DNA of 5,391 bases, taken from an uncultured Oscillibacter sp. (GTDB lineage: Bacteria; Bacillota; Clostridia; Oscillospirales; Oscillospiraceae). Shown one piece after another: positions 1-5,391 of this stretch. A program made the position numbers and the translations under genes. The notes under the pieces were generated by a model. It was not told the origin of the DNA, did no database searches, and worked only from the letters and a program-made list of their open reading frames with translations. Numbering within the stretch: the first letter of the stretch is position 1; each line of letters opens with the position of its first letter. Location of the stretch: assembly GCA_900550685.1 (NCBI GenBank), contig URTS01000122.1, forward strand, positions 1 to 5,391, written 5' to 3'.

Positions 1-2
1 TC

Positions 3-1124
3 AATATTAAAGGAATCGTTGATTCTGGAATCTGGCCTGTAACAATGGCAACAACAATGTTGAAACCAGGTGGATACCAGAGAGTAAAACAGATGGCAGA
101 GGGGCTTTATCAGCTGGAGCAACTCGAAGACCCCATTGGAGAAGTACTCTCCATGAAAAAGCGCCCCAACGGCCTTCTCATCGGCCAGAAACGGGTGCCT
201 TTAGGCGTGGTCGGCATCATCTACGAGGCCCGGCCCAACGTCACGGTGGATGCCGCCGCTCTCTGCCTCAAGTCGGGCAACGCCGTCATCCTCCGGGGCG
301 GCAAGGAGGCCTTCCGCTCCAACCAGGCCTTCGTCTCCGTCATGCGGTCCGCTCTGGAGACCGCCGGGCTGCCCGGGGACTGTGTGGCCCTTGTGGAGGA
401 CACCATCCGGAAGAGCGCAAATGAGCTGATGGGGCTCACCGGCTACCTGGACGTTCTCATCCCCCGCGGCGGCGCAGGCCTCATCCGGGCTGTGGTCCAG
501 AACGCCAAAGTGCCTGTCATCGAGACCGGCGTGGGGGTCTGCCATGTCTATGTGGATGCAGAGGCCGACCTGGACATGGGGGCCGATATCATCTACAACG
601 CCAAGACCTCCCGCCCCTCCGTGTGCAACGCCGAGGAGGTGTGCCTGGTCCACAGCGCCGTGGCGGCGAAATTCCTGCCCATGCTCCGGCAGGCGCTGGT
701 GGAGGACCGCAGAGCGGCGGGGCAGGTCCCGGTGGAACTGCGGCTGGACGCCCGGGCGGCGGAAATGATTCCCGGCACCCCGGCAGGTCCGGCGGATTTC
801 GACACGGAATTTCTGGATTACATCCTGGCGGTGAAGGTGGTGGACAGCGTGGACGAAGCCATTGCCCACATCCTGGCCCACTCCACCCACCACAGCGAAG
901 CCATCGTCACGGAAAACGCCGCCAACGCGGAAAAGTTCGTCAACGAGACGGACAGCGCGGCGGTGTACGTCAACGTGTCCACCCGGTTCACCGACGGCGG
1001 CGAGTTCGGCCTGGGCTGCGAGATGGGCATTTCCACCCAGAAGCTTCACGCCCGGGGCCCTATGGGGCTGGATGAACTGAGCACCTACAAATACATCGTC
1101 CGGGGCAACGGACAGACCCGGTAA
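3..1124 (+). CDS. proA: Glutamate-5-semialdehyde dehydrogenase (gamma-glutamyl phosphate reductase), 5'-incomplete, with aberrant N-terminus
   Basis: This cytoplasmic enzyme performs the NADPH-dependent reduction of gamma-glutamyl phosphate to glutamate-5-semialdehyde, the second step of proline synthesis. Numbering from the first ATG (base 45; 359 residues), the ProA match begins near residue 19 (EGLYQLEQLEDPIGEV) and runs to the stop. Visible motifs are IIYEARPNVTVDAAALCLKSG (59-78, written in two parts: IIYEARPNVT and VDAAALCLKSG), RGGKEAF, the catalytic cysteine in RPSVCNAEE (Cys194, bases 624-626), and a full match to the family signature V-x5-A-I-x-H-I-x2-H-S-T-x-H-S-E-x-I (266-287). 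Typical ProA is about 415-420 residues, so roughly 60 N-terminal residues are missing. The frame is open to the left window edge, and ATG 45 has no ribosome binding site, so 45 is probably not a natural start. The first ~30 codons are AT-rich and do not look like ProA. proC follows after 12 bases. Identity of the body is very secure; the true 5' end is not. Confidence 0.93.
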   Translation, partial: NIKGIVDSGIWPVTMATTMLKPGGYQRVKQMAEGLYQLEQLEDPIGEVLSMKKRPNGLLIGQKRVPLGVVGIIYEARPNVTVDAAALCLKSGNAVILRGGKEAFRSNQAFVSVMRSALETAGLPGDCVALVEDTIRKSANELMGLTGYLDVLIPRGGAGLIRAVVQNAKVPVIETGVGVCHVYVDAEADLDMGADIIYNAKTSRPSVCNAEEVCLVHSAVAAKFLPMLRQALVEDRRAAGQVPVELRLDARAAEMIPGTPAGPADFDTEFLDYILAVKVVDSVDEAIAHILAHSTHHSEAIVTENAANAEKFVNETDSAAVYVNVSTRFTDGGEFGLGCEMGISTQKLHARGPMGLDELSTYKYIVRGNGQTR

Positions 1125-1136
1125 GGAGGGAATCCT

Positions 1137-1937
1137 ATGGCAAAGTATGAGTCCGGTTTCATCGGCGCAGGCAGCATGGGCGGCGCTCTGGCCCAGGCGG
1201 CGGTGAAGGCCGTGGGCGGAGAGCGGGTGGCCGTGTCCTGCTCCACGCCGGAACATTCCGCAGAAGCGGCGGCGCGGCTGGGCTGCAATCCGGAGACGGC
1301 GGAGACCATTCTCTGGGAGAGCCGCTTCGTGTTCCTGGGGGTAAAGCCCCAGATGATGGCAGGGTTGGCAAAAAAGCTGGCAGGGGACATTGCAGGCTCC
1401 GATGCCATTTTCGTCTCCATGCTGGCGGGCACCAGCCTGGACCGTTTGGCGGAGCTGCTGGGAGCGGAGAAGAAGATTATCCGCATCATGCCCAACACCC
1501 CCTGCGCTGTGGGGAAGGGGCTGACGCTGGTATCGGCCAACAGCCGTGTGACGGCGGCGGAGCTGGCGGACTTCAAGGCCCTGATGGCGGAATCCGGCTT
1601 GCTGGACGACCTGCCGGAGCATCTGATCGACGCGGCCAGCGCCGTGTCCGGCTGCGGTCCCGCCTATGCGTATATGTTTGTGGAGGCTCTGGCAGACGGC
1701 GCGGTGAAGTGCGGTGTGCCCCGGGCCAAGGCCATCCGGTACGCCGCCCAGATGCTGCTGGGCAGTGCGGAGCTGGTGCTGGAAAGCGGAGAGCATCCCG
1801 GCGCGCTGAAGGACGCGGTGTGCTCCCCCGGCGGCAGCACCATCGCCGGGGTGGCGGCCCTGGAGGACCGGGGCTTCCGGGGGGCGGCCATGGCCGCCGT
1901 GGAAGCGGCGTACAAGCGCACAAAAGAGTTAGGGTAA
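1137..1937 (+). CDS. proC: Pyrroline-5-carboxylate reductase
   Basis: This 266-residue cytoplasmic oxidoreductase carries out the last step of proline synthesis, reducing 1-pyrroline-5-carboxylate to L-proline with NAD(P)H. The N-terminal Rossmann fold is visible as FIGAGSMGGALAQA (residues 9-22). It is followed by FLGVKPQMM, SMLAGTSLDRL, and the conserved RIMPNTPCAVGKG segment. The C-terminal dimerisation/catalytic half has SAVSGCGPAYAYMFVEALAD and the family signature region LKDAVCSPGGSTIAG, where most relatives have GGTT rather than GGST. Length matches the family norm of about 270. The ATG start is set by AAGGAGGG (1123-1130), six bases upstream, which overlaps the proA stop codon; this implies co-transcription and probably translational coupling with proA. 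An intrinsic terminator starts six bases after the stop. Function assignment is secure. Confidence 0.97.
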   Translation: MAKYESGFIGAGSMGGALAQAAVKAVGGERVAVSCSTPEHSAEAAARLGCNPETAETILWESRFVFLGVKPQMMAGLAKKLAGDIAGSDAIFVSMLAGTSLDRLAELLGAEKKIIRIMPNTPCAVGKGLTLVSANSRVTAAELADFKALMAESGLLDDLPEHLIDAASAVSGCGPAYAYMFVEALADGAVKCGVPRAKAIRYAAQMLLGSAELVLESGEHPGALKDAVCSPGGSTIAGVAALEDRGFRGAAMAAVEAAYKRTKELG

Positions 1938-1942
1938 GGAAC

Positions 1943-1975
1943 ATGACACGGACAAAATGTCCGTGTCATTTTTTT
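1943..1975 (+). terminator. Rho-independent terminator of the proA-proC unit
   Basis: ATGACACGGACA (1943-1954) and TGTCCGTGTCAT (1958-1969) form a perfect 12-bp stem closed by an AAA loop, followed by a T run through 1975. It lies six bases after the proC stop and 11 bases before the -35 box of the next unit, so it insulates the repressor-protease module from proline operon read-through. Confidence 0.95.
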
Positions 1976-1986
1976 GATGCTCCCTC

Positions 1987-2015
1987 TTGACAAATCGGTT
2001 TACAAGCTGTAGACT
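1987..2015 (+). promoter_or_regulatory. Sigma-70-type promoter of the repressor/M56 protease unit
   Basis: TTGACA (1987-1992, perfect -35) and TAGACT (2010-2015, 4 of 6 matches to TATAAT) are separated by exactly 17 bases. Transcription would start near 2022, upstream of the repressor's ribosome binding site (2045-2051). The -10 box is inside the first palindromic operator, so repressor binding should block polymerase directly. The call rests on sequence alone. Confidence 0.8.
1997..2015 (+). promoter_or_regulatory. Upstream BlaI/MecI-type operator (O1), overlapping the -10 box
   Basis: GGTtTACAagcTGTAgACt is a dyad centred on base 2006 with TACA and TGTA half-site cores three bases apart and outer GGT/AC(C) arms, one arm position being imperfect. 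TACA/TGTA cores are the known recognition element of BlaI, MecI and CopY repressors. It spans the -10 hexamer of the promoter driving the adjacent BlaI-family gene, which fits autorepression. The usual core spacing I know of is two bases; here it is three. Confidence 0.72.
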
Positions 2016-2025
2016 GCAGATGAAA

Positions 2026-2044
2026 GGTCTACACGGTGTAAACC
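2026..2044 (+). promoter_or_regulatory. Downstream BlaI/MecI-type operator (O2), in the leader
   Basis: GGTcTACAcggTGTAaACC is a dyad centred on 2035 whose arms are fully complementary apart from one position (c/a) inside each arm. It shares the frame GGTnTACAnnnTGTAnAC with O1, and the two centres are 29 bases apart. It lies just downstream of the predicted transcription start and immediately before the Shine-Dalgarno sequence. Two copies of the same rare palindrome around one promoter strongly favour a real operator pair for the repressor encoded at 2059. Confidence 0.75.
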
Positions 2045-2058
2045 AAGGAGGCGAAGCC

Positions 2059-2418
2059 ATGAGCGATTTGAAAATGGGCCCGGTGGAGACCCGGTTTGCC
2101 GAGATCATCTGGGAAAAAGAGCCTGTTGGCTCCACGGAACTGGTGAAGCTGGCGGAGGAATCCCTGGGCTGGAAGAAGTCTACCACCTACACGGTGCTCA
2201 AGCGGCTGTGTGACCGGGGCATCTTCCAGAACGAGGGGGGCACCGTCACCAGCCTGCTGTCCCGGGCGGATTACGACACCGCCCAGAGCCAGCAGTTTGT
2301 GGAGGAGAGCTTTTCCGGCTCCCTCCCGGCGTTCATCACGGCGTTTACCCGGCGGAAAAAGCTATCGGAGGATGAGATCACGGAGCTGCAAAGGCTGATC
2401 GACCAGAACAGGGGGTAA
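2059..2418 (+). CDS. BlaI/MecI/CopY-family winged-helix transcriptional repressor
   Basis: This 119-residue protein has the layout of the penicillinase-repressor family. A winged-helix DNA-binding domain occupies roughly residues 5-70: MGPVETRFAEIIW as first helix, SLGWKKSTTYTVLKRLCDRG as the helix-turn-helix with recognition helix around 39-54, and a short wing ending SLLSRADY. An acidic/aromatic C-terminal dimerisation helix region follows (74-119). The ATG at 2059 is chosen because AAGGAGG (2045-2051) sits seven bases upstream. A longer reading from the TTG at 1987 would begin inside the promoter and is unlikely. Relatives dimerise, bind TACA/TGTA dyads, and lose repression when a partner M56 membrane protease is activated. 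That partner is encoded four bases downstream. The two operators upstream imply autoregulation. It is not called blaI because no beta-lactamase or penicillin sensor is present in the window. Confidence 0.93.
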   Translation: MSDLKMGPVETRFAEIIWEKEPVGSTELVKLAEESLGWKKSTTYTVLKRLCDRGIFQNEGGTVTSLLSRADYDTAQSQQFVEESFSGSLPAFITAFTRRKKLSEDEITELQRLIDQNRG

Positions 2419-2422
2419 GGGT

Positions 2423-5302
2423 ATGATCGAGTTTGTGATGCACAGGCTGTTTCCCACCATCTGCAACATGAGCCTCACCGCCAGCGTGGTGATCGTGGCG
2501 GTGCTGTTGGTCCGCCTGCTGCTGCGGCGGGCACCCAAGGTATTTTCCTACGCCCTGTGGGCGGTGGTGCTGTTCCGGCTGCTGTGCCCGGTGTCCGTCA
2601 CCTCCGCCGTGTCCCTGATGGGGGCGGTGGGGGCGCCGGTCCAGGAGCGGACCCAGCGCACCAGTGCGGTGGAGTATGTCCCGGCGGACATCGTCCGCAG
2701 CAGCGGGACCCCCACGGTGACGACGCTGCCCCAGGAAACGCTTCCCGCCATCAATAGCCCGGCGGAAAGCACCGTCCCGGCGGCGGTTACAGCGCCGGAG
2801 CCTGCCGCCGCCCTGCCCCTCAGCGGGCCTATGGTGGTGCTGACCGGGGCCTGGCTGGCGGGCATGGCCCTGCTGCTTGCCTACAGCGCCGTGTCCATGC
2901 TGCGGCTCCGCCGCCGTCTGGTGGGAGCCGTGCTGCTGGCGGACAATATCTACCTGGCGGACCACATTCCATCTCCCTTTGTGATGGGCCTGCTGCGGCC
3001 GAAAATTTACCTGCCCTCCACCCTGAAAGAGACGGAGCGGGGCTACATCCTACGCCACGAGCAGTACCACATCCGCCGCCGGGATTATCTGGTGAAGTTC
3101 CTGGCCTTCCTGGCCCTGTGCGTCCACTGGTTCAACCCCCTGGTGTGGGTGGCCTTTGTTCTGGCGGGGAAGGACATGGAAATGAGCTGCGACGAGGCGG
3201 TGGTCAAGGAGCTGGGCGAGGACATCCGGGCGGACTACTCCGCCTCTCTCCTGAGTCTGGCCACCGGACACCGCATCGTGGCGGGGATGCCCCTGGCCTT
3301 CGGCGAGGGGGACACCGGCGGCCGCATCCGGAACCTGCTGAAATGGAAGCGTCCCCGGCCATGGGTCATCGCCGTGTGCGCCGTGGTCTGCGTGGGACTG
3401 ATCGCCCTCTGCGCCGCCAATCCCAAGGGAGATTCGGACGAGGATCCCGCGGCCCAGGGAAAGAAAGGCCAGTGGAGCAGCGTGGAGGCCTATGTGGAGT
3501 CCGTGATGAACGCCGAGACCGAAGTGGAGTACTATGTGGTGGGCGCTAACGGAAGCGTTCGACCGGACGAACCCCAGACCGCCGCCGTCACCGATCGGAA
3601 GAGGCTCTCTCTGGGGCGGAACGGCCAGGTGGACGGATTAGATCCCGATGGAACCCTGGAGGAATGGGAGTTCAGCTACCTGGTGAAGTTCGACGCGGAT
3701 CCGGAGTCAGTGGCCCTGGTAGGCGGCCAGTATTATGACGACGAGGGCTATTTCTGGCTGGGGCCGGACAATACTCACGCGCTGTTTGCCCTGCACTATG
3801 AGGACGACAGCTATGACATTCTCTATGATGCGGCGATTATGGACGGCTACGACTTCTACGGCTATCACAACACCGTGGAAGAAGTTATTTACGACTGGTA
3901 TGTGACGGATCAGGGGCTGGACCTGCCGCTGTATGTGGAGGACTGGATCGACCAGATCAACTACAACAACCCCAATGACAAGCCTGGCAACTATCCCGTT
4001 CACCGCTATGATGTGGACGGCGGCTACCTCTACATCCCCATCAGTGCCTGGGCTATGACGGACATCGCATCCGAACGTGCCAGCATCGACTGGTGGGAGT
4101 GGGGCTCCTTGTATAACACCGGCTCCAGCATCCATGTGAGCCACTATACCCAGTCGTTGGAGGACGTGTATACCACTTCCCGGAAACAGGGCTTCGAGCC
4201 GCTGGACGATTCCAAACAAATCTGGAAGCGGCGGCAGGACGGCATAAACGAGCGGTACTACTTCTACCCCGCCGCCGACGGGAACGGCTGCTGGCGGGTA
4301 TGGACCCTGTGGACGGATCTGGGGATCAGCGAATATCCCAACATCTTCATTGAGCCCCAGGTGCTGTACCTGATGGCGGAAAGTTTCACGCCGGCGGCGG
4401 ACTTTACCCCGGCGGCGGGGACAGCCACCCGGACGGCCGCCCAGACCACCTCGGGGGACGAGGTGGATGGCCGCATCGCGGACATTACGGTGGGCTACAC
4501 CGTGGAAGAGGAAGACGGCGTTCAGCGGATTTACTCCGTTGACAACGCCTGGGCCCGGAACTTCAACGGCTGGGACAAAGTGGAACTGTCTGCCACAGTG
4601 CTGAAGGAGCAGATCATCTACCTCGGTGGGGACAGGGCCCTGGTGCCGGTAGTCTACAGCGCCGACCGGGGCAGCGGCTGGAAGACCTTTCAGGCCGTGG
4701 TGGAGATCTCGCTGACGGGACAGTATAGCCCCCGGCACGCCCTGACCCAGGAGGAACTGGACAGCTATAATGCCATTACGGACCCGGCGGTCCGGGATAA
4801 AAGCGGCGACATTGTGGACTTGAATATCCAGCCTGCCAGTTACTTCCTTACCTCCTATTACGACAATATTAGAGATTTGAATTTTGAGGAATTCATCCGC
4901 TATTTCCCAAGCAGCGGTAAGACTACTGAGGCAGAATTTGAGGCATTGAAGAAGCTGGATGACTGGCCGTTCAAGTGGGTTGAGAATATGGCTGATATGC
5001 CGGTGCCCATCCAGCAGCACACGGTTTCCAGCATCAACGAGGTGCTGACCCGGTGGGGCGGCATTACCACGAACGATCTGGACACCGCCGGCGTCTGCTA
5101 TCTGGAGAAATACGACGCTTACTATACGTATACTTCAGATTTCAATACGGCTTTATTTGCGGCGGAAAGCGGCCAGCAGATTGGTGACTACGTTTACCTC
5201 TATGAACCTGTCGGAAACGGGGGCATTGCAGTCCTGACCCTGCACCTGACGGCGGGAACGGATGAATGGCAGGTAGTGTCCCACCAGCGTTTTGACAACT
5301 GA
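2423..5302 (+). CDS. BlaR1/MecR1-like M56 membrane metalloprotease with large non-PBP extracellular sensor region
   Basis: This 959-residue protein is an integral membrane zinc protease that probably transmits an outside signal to the upstream repressor. Membrane segments are visible at about 18-34, 43-67, 135-158 and 313-331. The first outer loop (68-134) is rich in Pro, Thr and Ala. The M56 domain lies at about 170-310 with the zinc motif HEQYH (212-216), then LCVHWFNPLVWV (232-243) and EMSCDEAVV (253-261), which supplies the likely third zinc ligand. A basic KWKRPRP stretch (307-313) sits before the last helix, near where BlaR1 self-cleaves. The outer part (332-959) is far larger than the ~250-residue penicillin-binding domain of BlaR1, and I see no ordered SxxK, SxN, KTG/KSG set. 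It reads as three blocks: 350-654 (rich in Tyr, Trp, Asp), a TPAA-repeat linker (655-676), 680-790, and 800-959. The start lies four bases after the repressor stop with only a G-rich stretch (2411-2415) as ribosome binding site, suggesting translational coupling. The M56 role is secure; the ligand is unknown. Confidence 0.9.
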   Translation: MIEFVMHRLFPTICNMSLTASVVIVAVLLVRLLLRRAPKVFSYALWAVVLFRLLCPVSVTSAVSLMGAVGAPVQERTQRTSAVEYVPADIVRSSGTPTVTTLPQETLPAINSPAESTVPAAVTAPEPAAALPLSGPMVVLTGAWLAGMALLLAYSAVSMLRLRRRLVGAVLLADNIYLADHIPSPFVMGLLRPKIYLPSTLKETERGYILRHEQYHIRRRDYLVKFLAFLALCVHWFNPLVWVAFVLAGKDMEMSCDEAVVKELGEDIRADYSASLLSLATGHRIVAGMPLAFGEGDTGGRIRNLLKWKRPRPWVIAVCAVVCVGLIALCAANPKGDSDEDPAAQGKKGQWSSVEAYVESVMNAETEVEYYVVGANGSVRPDEPQTAAVTDRKRLSLGRNGQVDGLDPDGTLEEWEFSYLVKFDADPESVALVGGQYYDDEGYFWLGPDNTHALFALHYEDDSYDILYDAAIMDGYDFYGYHNTVEEVIYDWYVTDQGLDLPLYVEDWIDQINYNNPNDKPGNYPVHRYDVDGGYLYIPISAWAMTDIASERASIDWWEWGSLYNTGSSIHVSHYTQSLEDVYTTSRKQGFEPLDDSKQIWKRRQDGINERYYFYPAADGNGCWRVWTLWTDLGISEYPNIFIEPQVLYLMAESFTPAADFTPAAGTATRTAAQTTSGDEVDGRIADITVGYTVEEEDGVQRIYSVDNAWARNFNGWDKVELSATVLKEQIIYLGGDRALVPVVYSADRGSGWKTFQAVVEISLTGQYSPRHALTQEELDSYNAITDPAVRDKSGDIVDLNIQPASYFLTSYYDNIRDLNFEEFIRYFPSSGKTTEAEFEALKKLDDWPFKWVENMADMPVPIQQHTVSSINEVLTRWGGITTNDLDTAGVCYLEKYDAYYTYTSDFNTALFAAESGQQIGDYVYLYEPVGNGGIAVLTLHLTAGTDEWQVVSHQRFDN
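4385..4417 (+). repeat. Tandem FTPAA-coding repeat in the linker between outer domains
   Basis: Residues 655-665 of the M56 protein read FTPAAD-FTPAAG, two copies of a six-residue unit, followed by a Thr/Ala-rich stretch to 676. It divides the Tyr/Trp-rich first outer block from the rest and looks like a flexible linker. The repeat is only two units long and could be chance in Ala/Pro-rich sequence. Confidence 0.5.
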
Positions 5303-5320
5303 AAAAAGCCAAAATATAAC
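5292..5320 (+). promoter_or_regulatory. Near-consensus sigma-70-type promoter overlapping the 3' end of the M56 gene
   Basis: TTGACA (5292-5297) and TATAAC (5315-5320) are separated by exactly 17 bases. The -35 box is formed by the last sense codons (Phe-Asp-Asn) of the M56 gene. Transcription would start near 5327, inside the following hairpin, and run off the right window edge. The match is 11 of 12 consensus positions, stronger than the promoter of the repressor unit, and no complete TACA/TGTA dyad overlaps it. It is a prediction from sequence only. Confidence 0.5.
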
Positions 5321-5391
5321 CCCCGGCATCCATGCGGATGCCGCGGCTGGGTGTATTTATTATGAGGTGCAAAAGAAATTATCAGCTGCTT
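5303..5391. other. Intergenic tail with possible start of a further gene
   Basis: Beyond the hairpin the sequence turns AT-rich. An ATG at 5362 opens a frame reading MRCKRNYQLL to the window end, and GAGGTG (5364-5369) could instead be a ribosome binding site for a start just outside. Neither can be confirmed with this little sequence. Confidence 0.25.
5319..5358 (+). terminator. Hairpin after the M56 gene: probable weak, possibly bidirectional, terminator
   Basis: CGGCATCC (5324-5331) and GGATGCCG (5336-5343) form a perfect 8-bp stem with an ATGC loop. An outer ACCC (5319-5322) can pair with GGGT (5349-5352) across an internal loop. On the + strand the trailing sequence is only T/A-rich (GTATTTATTA), so termination may be inefficient. 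On the - strand the same hairpin is followed by TTTTGGCTTTTTT, a better U tract. It starts within the window's last 100 bases. The alternative is a 5' stem-loop on the transcript from the promoter at 5292-5320. Confidence 0.5.

Noticed and set aside
201..1796. 531-codon open frame on the - strand across proA and proC
   Set aside because: It is antisense to two clearly real genes, has no family resemblance (rich in His, Arg, Gly, Gln as expected for reverse reading of GC-rich codons), and crosses the proA-proC gap. It is a shadow of codon bias.
2008..2033. TGTAGAC ... GTCTACA inverted repeat as an RNA stem-loop or attenuator
   Set aside because: It is explained by the facing half-sites of the two operators, and its left arm is upstream of the predicted transcription start, so it would not be in the RNA.
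1987..2058. TTG-initiated N-terminal extension of the repressor
   Set aside because: It would start in the -35 box and run through both operators, and the internal ATG at 2059 has an ideal ribosome binding site and the normal family start.
4910..4924. SSGK (S830-K833) as a penicillin-binding SxxK motif in the M56 outer region
   Set aside because: No flanking PBP or class D beta-lactamase context; the only KSG (793-795) lies before it, whereas K[ST]G should come after, so it is chance.
3707..5020. 437-codon open frame on the - strand inside the M56 gene
   Set aside because: It is antisense to the continuous M56 frame, with no recognisable motif; a coding shadow.
5142..5372. 76-codon - strand frame at the right edge
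   Set aside because: Mostly antisense to the M56 gene end and passes through the hairpin; no ribosome binding site or family resemblance.
1..5391. CRISPR array, tRNA, rRNA, insertion sequence or riboswitch
   Set aside because: No spaced direct repeats, no tRNA-like cloverleaf, no transposase or terminal inverted repeats, and the only non-coding gaps are short and accounted for.

Overview
This window looks like a GC-rich Clostridia-class Firmicute, most likely an Oscillospiraceae/Ruminococcaceae-type gut anaerobe. The evidence is the high GC by eye, the strong AGGAGG ribosome binding sites, the TTGACA-type promoters, and a BlaI/M56 regulatory pair of a style common in that group. I have no database result to fix the genus.

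Layout: all four genes are on the + strand, in two transcription units. Unit 1 (left edge to about 1975) is the end of a proline biosynthesis operon. It holds proA (glutamate-5-semialdehyde dehydrogenase, open at the left edge) and, 12 bases later, proC (pyrroline-5-carboxylate reductase). The unit closes with a textbook intrinsic terminator: a 12-bp perfect stem, an AAA loop and a T run. Together the two enzymes cover the last two steps from gamma-glutamyl phosphate to proline; proB would be expected upstream.

Unit 2 (1987 to about 5302) is a self-contained signalling module. A TTGACA-17-TAGACT promoter carries two near-identical palindromes of the form GGTnTACAnnnTGTAnAC(C/T), which look like operators for the BlaI/MecI-family repressor encoded just downstream. 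Four bases after the repressor comes a 959-residue BlaR1/MecR1-like membrane metalloprotease (M56, HEQYH). Its roughly 620-residue outer region is not a recognisable penicillin-binding domain. The expected logic is that an outside signal activates the protease, the repressor is inactivated, and the module's own promoter is released. The signal and any regulon outside the window are unknown.

Two edges deserve attention. The first ~100 bases are AT-rich and encode a peptide that is not ProA-like and that resembles another enzyme family, so proA's N-terminus looks chimeric. At the right edge, a near-consensus promoter (TTGACA-17-TATAAC) overlaps the last codons of the M56 gene, followed at once by a hairpin. 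This suggests a separately initiated gene starting at or beyond the window end.
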